Source: Mycobacterium sp. DL
GTDB taxonomy: Bacteria; Actinomycetota; Actinomycetes; Mycobacteriales; Mycobacteriaceae
Assembly: GCF_039729195.1 (NCBI RefSeq)
Contig: NZ_CP155796.1
Location: 372,001 to 436,000 of the forward strand
DNA length: 64,000 bases
Reading direction: 5' to 3'
Part shown: positions 56,860 to 64,000 of the stretch, piece after piece
How the letters are laid out: every line of letters begins with the position of its first letter
Numbering within the stretch: position 1 is the first letter of the stretch
Translations under genes and position numbers: made by a program
Notes under the pieces: model-generated
What the model was told of the DNA's origin: nothing
What the model saw: only the letters and a program-made list of their open reading frames with translations
Databases searched by the model: none

Positions 56860-58407
56860 ATGTTCCGTCGCCGCTCGGCGCTGGCCCTGTGCGCAGCGTC
56901 GCTGGTACTCGTCGGTGCCTGTGGCTCGCCGGCGCCGCAGTCGGAGTCCGCGCCCGAAACCGACGAGCTGGCAGAGTTCTACGGCCAGGAGCTGGTGTTC
57001 GAGCCGTGCGCCCTGTATGCGACCTCAGCGGCCGACGAGCAGACTTTCGCCGACGAACGGTTCGACTGCGCGCGGGTGCAGGTCCCGCTGGACTACGCCG
57101 ATCCCGAGGGGCCGCGCGGGGAGGTCGCGCTACTGCGGGCAAAGGCCCGCGGGGAGAAGATCGGATCGCTCTTGGTCAACCCCGGCGGTCCCGGTGGGTC
57201 GGGGATGAACATCGTCGCTCTGCTGGGTCCGGTGTGGGAGCACGGCCCGGTCGGTGAACGGTTCGACGTGATCGGTTTCGACCCGCGGGGTGTGGGCGCG
57301 TCCACGCCGCAGGTGCAGTGCTACACCGACGCGGAGACAGATCGGGGTGAGATCCCCGAGCCCTATCTCTTCGACGTCGGCGACGCCGAGGAGGCGCGCG
57401 ATGTCGCGCAGCGCTGCACCGAGGGCACCGGCGGCGCCGACGCCCTGACCAGCGTCGGCAGCCACAACGTCGTGCGAGACATGGATGTGATGCGCGCGGT
57501 GCTGGGCGACGAGAAGCTGTCCTACCTCGGCTACAGCTACGGCAGTGAGCTGGGGGCGATGTACGCCGAGGCGTTCCCGCAGAACCTGCGGGCGATGGTG
57601 ATCGACGGCGCCGTCGACCCGGAGAAGACCGAGGCCGAGTTCCGACTGTCGCAGTTCGCGGCGTGGCAGACGGCGTTCGACGAGCTAGCCGAGCAGTGTG
57701 CCGCGTCGCCGAACTGCCCGCTGGGCACCGACCCTGCTCGAGCTACCGACACGTTCCAAGGACTCGTGCGACCCCTGCAGGACCGCCCGGTGCCCACGGC
57801 CGACGGCCGCGAGCTGACCTACGACGACGCCGTCCAGGGCGTATCGACCGCGCTGTTCGCCGAGGCCCAGTGGCCGATCATCACCCAGGGACTCGCCGAG
57901 CTCGCTGCCGGCCGCGGCGAGGTACTGCTGGACCTGCGGGACGCCGCGCTCGGGCGAGGTCCCGACGGGAGATACGGCGGCGGGCTGCATGTGGACGCGA
58001 ACCTCGCGATCCGGTGCATGGACAACCCGCGGCGCACCGCAGAGGAGAACACCGAGCTGTCCCGGCAGGCGCGGCAGGCCGCCCCGTTCCTCGACCCCGG
58101 TGGGCCGGTGGAGCAGGCGCACTACGAATGCGAGGCCTGGCCGGAACCGGTGAGCCGATCACTGCCCTGGCTGACCGGCGGCGTCGACCTGCCGCCCACG
58201 TTGACGGTCTCGGTCACCGGTGACCCGGGGACCCCGCACCAGGGCGGGATCAACATGGCCCGGCTGCTGGGCGGGAGTCTGTTGACCGTGGAGGGCAGTC
58301 AGCACGGCGTCGCACTGTTCGGGCAGAGCGAGTGCGTCGACGAAGCCGTCTCCGACTACCTGATCGACCTGCAGATCCCGCCCGACAACGCTCGCTGCAC
58401 CCTGTAG
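56860..58407 (+). CDS. Exported tripeptidyl-peptidase/Hip1-like alpha/beta hydrolase lipoprotein
   Basis: A 515-aa protein. Lipoprotein signal LALCAASLVLVGACGSP (Cys near residue 19), then FDCARVQVPLDYADPEG, an alpha/beta hydrolase core with NPGGPGGSGMN (oxyanion), elbow LGYSYGSELGAMYAEAF (Ser), and the C-terminal TAP-like domain with SQHGVALFG (His) and CVDEAVSDYL. It matches the Rv2223c/Rv2224c family of cell-envelope serine proteases. Starts ATG at 56860 after AGGAGACC. Confidence 0.9.
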   Translation: MFRRRSALALCAASLVLVGACGSPAPQSESAPETDELAEFYGQELVFEPCALYATSAADEQTFADERFDCARVQVPLDYADPEGPRGEVALLRAKARGEKIGSLLVNPGGPGGSGMNIVALLGPVWEHGPVGERFDVIGFDPRGVGASTPQVQCYTDAETDRGEIPEPYLFDVGDAEEARDVAQRCTEGTGGADALTSVGSHNVVRDMDVMRAVLGDEKLSYLGYSYGSELGAMYAEAFPQNLRAMVIDGAVDPEKTEAEFRLSQFAAWQTAFDELAEQCAASPNCPLGTDPARATDTFQGLVRPLQDRPVPTADGRELTYDDAVQGVSTALFAEAQWPIITQGLAELAAGRGEVLLDLRDAALGRGPDGRYGGGLHVDANLAIRCMDNPRRTAEENTELSRQARQAAPFLDPGGPVEQAHYECEAWPEPVSRSLPWLTGGVDLPPTLTVSVTGDPGTPHQGGINMARLLGGSLLTVEGSQHGVALFGQSECVDEAVSDYLIDLQIPPDNARCTL

Positions 58408-58593
58408 TTGGCGCCGCTGAGCCAAACATGGCTGAACAGAGACCGATTCGGAGAGGGGGAGTATCAGGGCCACCCTGGGCGGCGGCTACGTACCTACCCT
58501 GGGCCATGGGTTCGGATGACATCGGAATAGTTCGCTCCCGCGGCGTGCTTGTCATCACAACCCACCAAAGCACTCTGCAGAAGGAACGTCGCT

Positions 58594-59220
58594 GTGACCG
58601 ACATCGATGACGCCCAGACCGAACCGCCGCACGCGTGTCCGTTTCGAATGAACCGGCGCGCCTTCGTCGGAACGACGGTTGTTGTCGGCGGCGCCGTCGC
58701 CAGCCTCCCGCTGTTCGCCGGATGCGCATCGGACTCCGTTGATGAGACCGACACGGCCTCTGCGACAGTGCGTTTGACCGTCAACGGCGAGGAACACGAC
58801 GTCTCCGTTGACACCAGGACATCGCTGCTGGACATGCTGCGTGACCGGATCGGACTGACCGGTACGAAGAAGGGCTGCGACCAAGGCGCCTGTGGCGCAT
58901 GCACGATCCTTGTCGACAACCAACGGATCGTCTCCTGCCTGACGCTGGCGGTCATGCACGACGGCGCCGAGATCACCACGATCGAAGGCGTCGCCGACGG
59001 TGATCGGCTGCATCCACTGCAACAGGCATTCATCGACCACGACGGACTGCAGTGCGGCTACTGCACGCCGGGCCAGATCATGTCGGGTCTGGGATGCATC
59101 GCCGAAGGACACACCGGTTCAGACGCCGAGATCCAAGAGTGGATGAGCGGCAACATCTGTCGCTGCGGGGCCTATTCCAACATCGTCACCGCCGTCGCCG
59201 CGGCAGCCAGGCAGGCGTGA
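58594..59220 (+). CDS. paoA: Tat-exported [2Fe-2S] subunit of an aldehyde oxidoreductase (PaoA-like)
   Basis: A 208-aa protein. A twin-Arg segment (MNRRAFVGTTVVVGGAVASL, RR at 21-22) with FAGC at 44 suggests export and possible lipidation. Then a plant-type [2Fe-2S] domain (GCDQGACGACTILVDNQ) and a second one (LQCGYCTPGQIM; ICRCGAYSN). GTG at 58594 follows AAGGAACG. First gene of a three-subunit molybdenum oxidoreductase operon. It transfers electrons from the Mo site to an acceptor. Confidence 0.9.
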   Translation: MTDIDDAQTEPPHACPFRMNRRAFVGTTVVVGGAVASLPLFAGCASDSVDETDTASATVRLTVNGEEHDVSVDTRTSLLDMLRDRIGLTGTKKGCDQGACGACTILVDNQRIVSCLTLAVMHDGAEITTIEGVADGDRLHPLQQAFIDHDGLQCGYCTPGQIMSGLGCIAEGHTGSDAEIQEWMSGNICRCGAYSNIVTAVAAAARQA

Positions 59221-59222
59221 CG

Positions 59223-60200
59223 ATGGTGCCGTTCGAGTTCTCCACCGCGTCCGACGAGGCCACGGCTCTGCAAGCCGCAGCAGACGGCGGTCGGTACATC
59301 GCCGGCGGCACCACGCTGGTCGACCTGATGCGGGAGAACGTCGAGCAACCACGAGCCGTCGTCGACATCAATGCGCTGCCCTACCGCGACATCGACCTGC
59401 AGCCGAGCCGACTGCGGATCGGGGCGCTGGTACGTATGTCGCAACTGGCGGCGGATCCCGCGGTACGCCAGCAGTTTCCGGTGATCACCGAAGCGTTGGA
59501 GAAGTCGGCGTCAGCGCAGCTGCGCAACATGGCCTCCATCGGCGGCAACCTGCTGCAACGACCGCGCTGCCTCTACTTTCGTGATGTCACGGCGGCGTGC
59601 AACCGCCGAACGCCTGGATCCGGGTGCGCGGCGGTCGACGGCCACAACCGCAACCACGCCATTCTGGGGACCAGTACCTCGTGTGTCGCCACCCATCCGT
59701 CGGATCTGGCGGTGGCGCTGGTCGCGCTGGACGCCGTGGTTCACACGCTCGATGCCGATGGGGCACGCCAGATTCCCATCGCGGAGTTCTTCCGGCAACC
59801 CGGCGACACCCCGGATCGTGAACACCAGTTGCCTCCCGGGGCGCTGATCACCGCCGTCGAGGTGCCGGTCACTGCCGCGGCGCGGCGATCAGGTTATCTG
59901 AAGGTGCGCGACCGTGAATCGTACGAATTCGCGCTGACCTCAGCGGCGGTGGCGCTGGACATCTCCGGTGGCCGGATCCGCACCGCCCGGATCGCGGCCG
60001 GCGGGGTCGGCACCGTTCCGTGGCGGATGCCTGCGGTCGAACGGGCATTGACGGGCCGGCCACCCAGTCCGCAGCTGTTCGCCGACGCCGCTGCCTTGGC
60101 GGCCGAAGGCGCACAACCGCTGTCGCAGAACGGGTTCAAGGTGGAGTTGGTCAAGCGCACCGTGCAACGACAGCTGAACACCGTTGCGGGGCTGCCGTGA
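59223..60200 (+). CDS. paoB: FAD-binding subunit with [4Fe-4S] Cys set (PaoB-like)
   Basis: A 325-aa protein of the FAD-binding CoxM/XdhB family: RYIAGGTTLVDLMRENVEQP, IGGNLLQRPRCLYFRD, and HPSDLAVALVALDAVV. It has four Cys at 116, 126, 135 and 154 (RCLY, ACNRR, SGCAA, SCVAT), as in PaoB with its extra [4Fe-4S] cluster. ATG at 59223; a GTG at 59217 overlaps the preceding stop. It ends overlapping the next gene (GTGA). Confidence 0.9.
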   Translation: MVPFEFSTASDEATALQAAADGGRYIAGGTTLVDLMRENVEQPRAVVDINALPYRDIDLQPSRLRIGALVRMSQLAADPAVRQQFPVITEALEKSASAQLRNMASIGGNLLQRPRCLYFRDVTAACNRRTPGSGCAAVDGHNRNHAILGTSTSCVATHPSDLAVALVALDAVVHTLDADGARQIPIAEFFRQPGDTPDREHQLPPGALITAVEVPVTAAARRSGYLKVRDRESYEFALTSAAVALDISGGRIRTARIAAGGVGTVPWRMPAVERALTGRPPSPQLFADAAALAAEGAQPLSQNGFKVELVKRTVQRQLNTVAGLP

Positions 60201-62359
60201 CGGCGCCGTCGGGGTCCGCGTCAGGGCAACCGCTGTCGCGGGTCGACGCACGCCTGAAGGTCACCGGCGCTGCCACCTACACCGCCGACAACACGCTCCC
60301 CGACCTGCTGTACGCGACGCTTGTCGGCAGCACCGTGGCGCTCGGCTCGGTACAGGACATCGACGTCTCGGCCGCTCGCGACCATCCCGGTGTCGTCGAC
60401 GTGATCACCGACTTCGCGGGCGTCACGCTTCCGCACTCGCCGCCGCGGATCTCCTATTTCAAACAGCCAGTGGCTGTGGTGGTGGCGACCAGCGCCGAGT
60501 CCGCCGCGCACGCCGCCACGTTGGTCGACGTCAGCTACAGTGGGCAGTCCGCTCCGCTGACCGATGTTGATGCACCGCAAGCGGTTTCCAGACCGGGCAC
60601 CACGGTGAGTGACTACTCGCGTGGTGACGCAGACGGGGCGTTGGCGGCCGCGCCGGCGACGTCCGACCTCGACTATTCGATTGCGCGGCACCTTCATCAC
60701 CCGATGGAACTGGCCGCCACCGTCGCCCGGTGGGACGGGGATCGCCTGACGGTGTGGGACAAGACGCAGGGGATCACTGCAGCAGTCCAGGCGTACGCCG
60801 AGGCGTTCGGCATACCGCAGGAGAACGTGCGCGTCATCTCACCCTTTGTGGGCGGGGCGTTCGGCCAGGGAGGTCTGGTCTGGCCGAACCAGCTGCTGAC
60901 GGCGTTGGCGGCACGGCGGTTGCGACGGCCGGTCAAACTCGTGATGACTCGTCGGCAGATGGCAGAGCAACTCGGTTACCGGCCGGTGAGCCGGCAACGA
61001 CTGGCCCTCGGCGCCGGCACCGACGGCCGGATCACCACGATCGTCCACGACAGCAGGGTGGAGACCAGCCGGGACATCTCCTACGAGGACGACATCACCC
61101 CGCCGCCGCGGTTCATGTACCGCAGCCCCAACATGCGCTCGACCTACCGCGTCGTTCCGCTGGATCTCAGCCCGCCGACGTGGGTGCGGGGCGTCGGCAA
61201 GGTGACCGCAGGGTTCGCCCTCGAGTGCGGAATCGACGACCTTGCACAGCAATTGGGAATGGACCCGATCGAACTACGCGATCGTAACGAACCGGACCGG
61301 GACCCGTCGACCGACCAGCCTTTCTCGACACGACGGCACACCGAGTGTCTACGCAGGGGCGCCGAGGCCTTCGGGTGGTCGCGGCGCAACCCGGTGCCGC
61401 GTGCCACCCGCGACGGCGATCAGCTGATCGGCCTCGGCGTGGCCAGCGCCGTCTACCACTCGATCAGCAGCCCCTGCAGTGTGTCGGCCAGGATCAACGC
61501 CGACGGCACCGCCGACGTCGTCACGGCCAGCAGCGATATGGGGGTGGGAACGTACACGTCCATGACGCAGGTCGCCGCCGATGCGCTGGGCCTGCCGACA
61601 CATCGTGTTCGATTTGATCTGGGGGACAGCAACTTTCCCGAGGCGCCCATGCACGGTGCGCAGCAGACGATGGCCAGCGTGGGTTCCGGGGTGGCGCATG
61701 CCGCAACGCTGCTGCGGGACAGGTTTGTGCGCACTGCCGTGGTCGACCCTGCCTCACCGCTATATGGTGCCGGCGCCGAGAACATCAATGTGGTGAACGG
61801 CCGGATGTCGCTCACCGACGAACCGAACCGCAGCGAGACCTACCAGCAGTTGTTGAACCGCCGCGGCTGGACTCACCTCGAGTCCGAACACACCTGGACT
61901 CCGGACGACCGGATCGACGACTACTCGATCTGGTCCTACGGCGCGGTGTTCGCCGAGGTGGCCGTCGACGAACTGCTCGGCACCGTGCGGATCCGGCGGA
62001 TGGGCGCCTACTACGACGCCGGGCGGATCATCAACCCGAAACTCGCGAACAGCCAGGCACTCGGCGGAATGGTGTGGGGGATCGGCATGGCGTTGCTCGA
62101 GGATTCGCACATCGACCACCGCGACGGGCGGATCGTCAACGCCAACATCGCCGACTACCTGGTTCCCGTCAACGCGGATGTACCCGCGCTGGACGCCACC
62201 TTCCTACCCGCAGAGGACACCATCGCCAGCCCGATCGGAGTGAAGGGCCTGGGCGAACTGATGATGATCGGTGTCGCGCCCGCCATCGCCAATGCCGTGT
62301 TCAACGCCACCGGCCGGCGCATCACCTCGCTACCCATCACCCCCGAACGCCTGCTGTGA
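60197..62359 (+). CDS. paoC: Molybdenum-binding aldehyde oxidoreductase subunit (PaoC-like)
   Basis: A 720-aa protein. Mo-cofactor domain 1 with DARLKVTGAATYTADNTLPD, the GGAFGQGG loop near 220, and HHPMELAATVARWD; the second Mo-domain has VTASSDMGVGTYTSMTQVAA, and the C-terminal active site KGLGELMMIG with the catalytic Glu. GTG start at 60197 overlaps paoB by four bases. With PaoA and PaoB it oxidises aldehydes, probably in the periplasm. The cofactor (MCD or MPT) and substrate are not visible. Confidence 0.92.
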   Translation: MTAPSGSASGQPLSRVDARLKVTGAATYTADNTLPDLLYATLVGSTVALGSVQDIDVSAARDHPGVVDVITDFAGVTLPHSPPRISYFKQPVAVVVATSAESAAHAATLVDVSYSGQSAPLTDVDAPQAVSRPGTTVSDYSRGDADGALAAAPATSDLDYSIARHLHHPMELAATVARWDGDRLTVWDKTQGITAAVQAYAEAFGIPQENVRVISPFVGGAFGQGGLVWPNQLLTALAARRLRRPVKLVMTRRQMAEQLGYRPVSRQRLALGAGTDGRITTIVHDSRVETSRDISYEDDITPPPRFMYRSPNMRSTYRVVPLDLSPPTWVRGVGKVTAGFALECGIDDLAQQLGMDPIELRDRNEPDRDPSTDQPFSTRRHTECLRRGAEAFGWSRRNPVPRATRDGDQLIGLGVASAVYHSISSPCSVSARINADGTADVVTASSDMGVGTYTSMTQVAADALGLPTHRVRFDLGDSNFPEAPMHGAQQTMASVGSGVAHAATLLRDRFVRTAVVDPASPLYGAGAENINVVNGRMSLTDEPNRSETYQQLLNRRGWTHLESEHTWTPDDRIDDYSIWSYGAVFAEVAVDELLGTVRIRRMGAYYDAGRIINPKLANSQALGGMVWGIGMALLEDSHIDHRDGRIVNANIADYLVPVNADVPALDATFLPAEDTIASPIGVKGLGELMMIGVAPAIANAVFNATGRRITSLPITPERLL

Positions 62360-62389
62360 GCGCTTCGGTGCCCGATGTTGCCAGGTGAA

Positions 62390-62405
62390 CTTACCGATCA
62401 GTAAG
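62390..62405. promoter_or_regulatory. Short palindromic operator before the alpha/beta hydrolase
   Basis: CTTAC-CGATCA-GTAAG (62390-62405) lies about 30 bases upstream of the ATG at 62434. It resembles TetR-type half sites of lipid regulators. The regulator is not in the window. Confidence 0.45.
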
Positions 62406-62433
62406 ATCGAGCCTCGAGTCGACAGGAGGCGTG

Positions 62434-63294
62434 ATGAGCGAAACGAAGTTCGTCGACATCCATGGGGTCAAGCAAGCTGTGGTGGACGAGGGCGAGGGCG
62501 ACGAGGTCCTGCTGCTGATCCACGGCATGGCAGGTAGTGCGGACACGTGGCGGGCGGTGATCGCGCAGCTCGCCAAGAAGTACCGCGTGGTGGCTCCCGA
62601 CCTCACGGGTCACGGGCAGTCGGAGAAGCCTCGGACGGACTATTCACTGGGTGCTTTTGCCGTTGGTCTGCGCGACCTGCTCGACGAACTCGGTGTCGAG
62701 TCGGCGACCGTTGTCGGCCACTCACTCGGTGGCGGGGTGGCCATGCAGTTCCTCTACCAGCATCCGGACTACTGTCGCCGGCTCGTGTTGATCAGCAGTG
62801 GCGGACTCGGTCCCGACGTCGGGTTGATCCTGCGACTTCTCGCGGCTCCGGGTGCGGAGTTGGTGATGCCGGTGATCGCGCCGCCCCCGGTGATCCGCGC
62901 GGGCAACGCGGTGCGCTCCTGGTTGAGCTCAGCTGGTCTGCGCTCGCCGCGCGGCGCGGAGATCTGGAGTGCCTATTCGTCGTTCTCCGACCGCGGAACC
63001 CGGGACGCATTCCTGCGCACCCTGCGGTCGGTGGTCGACTACCGCGGCCAGTCGGTCAGCGCGCTGAACCGGTTGAAGCTGCGCGAGGACCTGCCCACGC
63101 TGGCGATCTGGGGCGAGCAGGATGCCATCATCCCGGTCGCCCACGCCTACTCGGCGCTCGAGGCCCGACCGGATTGCCGACTCGAGGTGCTGCCCGACGT
63201 CGGCCATTTCGCCCAGGTCGAGGCGCCGACAGAGGTGATCGACATCATCGACGACTTCATCTCCACCACCGTGCCGTCGGACACCCGGGCATGA
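62434..63294 (+). CDS. Alpha/beta hydrolase (epoxide hydrolase/esterase type)
   Basis: A 286-aa soluble hydrolase: LLLIHGMAGSADTWRAVIAQ (oxyanion), DLTGHGQSEKPRTDYSLGAF, nucleophile elbow VVGHSLGGGVAMQF (Ser), IWGEQDAIIP (Asp) and DVGHFAQVEAP (His). An AGGAGG site four bases before the ATG at 62434 supports that start over the GTG at 62431. The substrate is unknown; relatives include lipases and C-C hydrolases. Confidence 0.9.
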   Translation: MSETKFVDIHGVKQAVVDEGEGDEVLLLIHGMAGSADTWRAVIAQLAKKYRVVAPDLTGHGQSEKPRTDYSLGAFAVGLRDLLDELGVESATVVGHSLGGGVAMQFLYQHPDYCRRLVLISSGGLGPDVGLILRLLAAPGAELVMPVIAPPPVIRAGNAVRSWLSSAGLRSPRGAEIWSAYSSFSDRGTRDAFLRTLRSVVDYRGQSVSALNRLKLREDLPTLAIWGEQDAIIPVAHAYSALEARPDCRLEVLPDVGHFAQVEAPTEVIDIIDDFISTTVPSDTRA

Positions 63295-63297
63295 AGC

Positions 63298-63325
63298 GGG
63301 CCGCGCTACCCGGGTAGCGCGGCCC
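63298..63325. terminator. Perfect 28-base palindrome, bidirectional terminator
   Basis: GGGCCGCGCTACCC at 63298 is followed directly by its exact complement GGGTAGCGCGGCCC ending at 63325. It sits between the convergent alpha/beta hydrolase and CsbD genes. Its length and GC content make it a strong terminator in both directions. Confidence 0.8.
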
Positions 63326-63335
63326 ACGGTCACGA

Positions 63336-63509
63336 TCAGCTGGAGAACTTGTCCTTGATGTTCTCGCCGACCTTCTTGACGCCGGCGGTGCCTTCGTCCT
63401 TCTTGCCTTCGGCCTTGAGGTCGTCGTTGCCGGTCACATCACCGACGACCTGCTTGACCTGGCCGATCGCGTCCTCAGCAGCGTTCTTGGCCTTGTCGAC
63501 GATTCCCAT
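63336..63509 (-). CDS. CsbD-family stress protein
   Basis: A 57-aa protein reading MGIVDKAKNAAEDAIGQVKQ, VVGDVTGNDDLKAEGKKDEG, TAGVKKVGENIKDKFSS. This is the CsbD family of small, charged, stress-induced proteins found with sigma-B-type regulation. Start ATG at 63509 with AAGAAAGGGA upstream. A related longer protein follows 77 bases further. Confidence 0.85.
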   Translation of the reverse strand: MGIVDKAKNAAEDAIGQVKQVVGDVTGNDDLKAEGKKDEGTAGVKKVGENIKDKFSS

Positions 63510-63586
63510 TGTGATTCCCTTTCTTGTGTGGACCGGTGACCCGAGCGGGTTCCGGTAGTGAGCACGGGAGGTGACCTCCCGACGAA

Positions 63587-63997
63587 TCAGGACTTGAGCG
63601 CCTGGCGCAGTCCGGCGGTGGCGGCGTGCGCCACGACACGACGACGCTTACCGCGCCGCTTGGTGCTGCGCCGGGCCACCAGCACGACCCCGACGGCCAC
63701 CACCGCGGCAGCCACACCGATCAGCACCCGGTTGTCGTCGAGGTGCATGTCCTGTGCGGCCTGCTTGACCTCGTGGACCTTGTCGTCGGCGGCCTGCTTG
63801 ACCTCATCGACCTTTTGTTCGGCAGACTCGGCGACCTCGCCGGCCTTGTCCTTGACGGCCTCAGCCGTTTGCTTCACCTGGGCCTTGGCTTCATCGACGG
63901 CACCCTCGGCGCGCAGGTCGCTGTTGTCGGTGAGATCGCCGGCGGCCTGCTTGGCCTGACCGGCCAGTTCGTCGACCTTGTTCGAGAAATCGGACAC
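63587..63997 (-). CDS. CsbD-related protein with a membrane segment
   Basis: A 136-aa protein. CsbD-like repeats at the N-terminus (FSNKVDELAGQAKQAAGDLT, DNSDLRAEGAVDEAK) are followed by a helical Lys/Ala/Glu-rich region and one TM at about 92-108 (VLIGVAAAVVAVGVVLVA), then a very basic tail (RRSTKRRGKRRR). It is likely a stress-associated membrane-anchored helix protein. It pairs with the short CsbD gene. GTG or ATG start near 63997. Confidence 0.75.
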   Translation of the reverse strand: MSDFSNKVDELAGQAKQAAGDLTDNSDLRAEGAVDEAKAQVKQTAEAVKDKAGEVAESAEQKVDEVKQAADDKVHEVKQAAQDMHLDDNRVLIGVAAAVVAVGVVLVARRSTKRRGKRRRVVAHAATAGLRQALKS

Positions 63998-64000
63998 AGT

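Noticed and set aside
56624..57142. N-terminal extension of YaeQ to 356 aa
   Set aside because: The extra part is Arg/Pro-rich and antisense to the hydrolase fragment and the peptidase gene; YaeQ proteins are about 180 aa.

Overview
The window looks like chromosome from a fast-growing mycobacterium (Mycolicibacterium / Mycobacterium smegmatis-like). It is GC-rich with dense, often overlapping reading frames. It carries a PKS-PapA-MmpL-FAAL-PE/PPE glycolipid locus, an Sdh1-type succinate dehydrogenase with an Rv0250c-like partner, an aac(2') acetyltransferase, and a gene order around nirBD that partly follows M. tuberculosis Rv0250c-Rv0265c. These names come from recognising families in the translations; no database search was run.

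Layout. 1-15.4 kb: a trehalose-polyphleate (TPP)-type cell-envelope glycolipid locus. It has a bimodular polyketide synthase (minus strand, running off the left edge), divergent papA3, mmpL10, fadD23 and a PE-PPE acyltransferase gene, then a Gap/Sap-like membrane protein. 15.5-18.0 kb: a flavin reductase, a 52-aa protein and a large acyl-CoA dehydrogenase. 18.1-22.5 kb: an operon read leftwards, Rv0250c-like - sdhC - sdhA - sdhB - a remarkable cysteine-every-third-residue protein. 22.6-27.3 kb: a PEP-mutase-like enzyme, then an ECF sigma factor with an Asp23-like gene, divergent from a seven-gene Asp23/DUF2273/DUF6286/AmaP-like membrane-stress operon. 27.4-32.7 kb: nitrite reduction and siroheme supply (nirB, nirD, fdxA, a CbiX/SirB-like chelatase, a HemD-OmpR fusion). 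Two long palindromic elements lie here, one inside a coding sequence. 32.8-38 kb: aac(2'), pxpB/pxpC, a YhhQ-type transporter, a siderophore-binding lipoprotein, a secreted Pro-rich protein and an ArgO/LysE exporter.

38-57 kb is accessory in character. It contains gene remnants (yaeQ, PPOX-family, SDR, carboxymuconolactone decarboxylase, alpha/beta hydrolase tail, a frameshifted alcohol dehydrogenase) among redox and detoxification genes: an MFS exporter, a cupin, a cyclophilin-like lipoprotein, two aldo/keto reductases, an SDR, two NmrA-type proteins and an MBL-fold hydrolase. These sit beside local regulators (two MmyB-type XRE proteins, one TetR with an extra HTH, one Rrf2). Several promoters carry clear palindromes, and one 13-base motif recurs upstream of both XRE genes. 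54.3-63.3 kb: a PhoD-like phosphatase, an intact yaeQ, a Hip1/tripeptidyl-peptidase-like lipoprotein, a Tat-exported PaoABC-type molybdenum aldehyde oxidoreductase and an alpha/beta hydrolase. The window ends with two CsbD-family stress proteins.

How the parts fit: FadD23 would activate a fatty acid for the PKS, PapA3 and the PE-PPE protein would acylate trehalose, and MmpL10 would export the intermediate. Sdh1 feeds electrons to the quinone pool. nirBD needs siroheme, which the adjacent chelatase and HemD-like gene may help supply or regulate. The sigma/Asp23 block is a self-contained envelope-stress module. The most unusual item is the period-3 cysteine protein translationally linked to sdhB.
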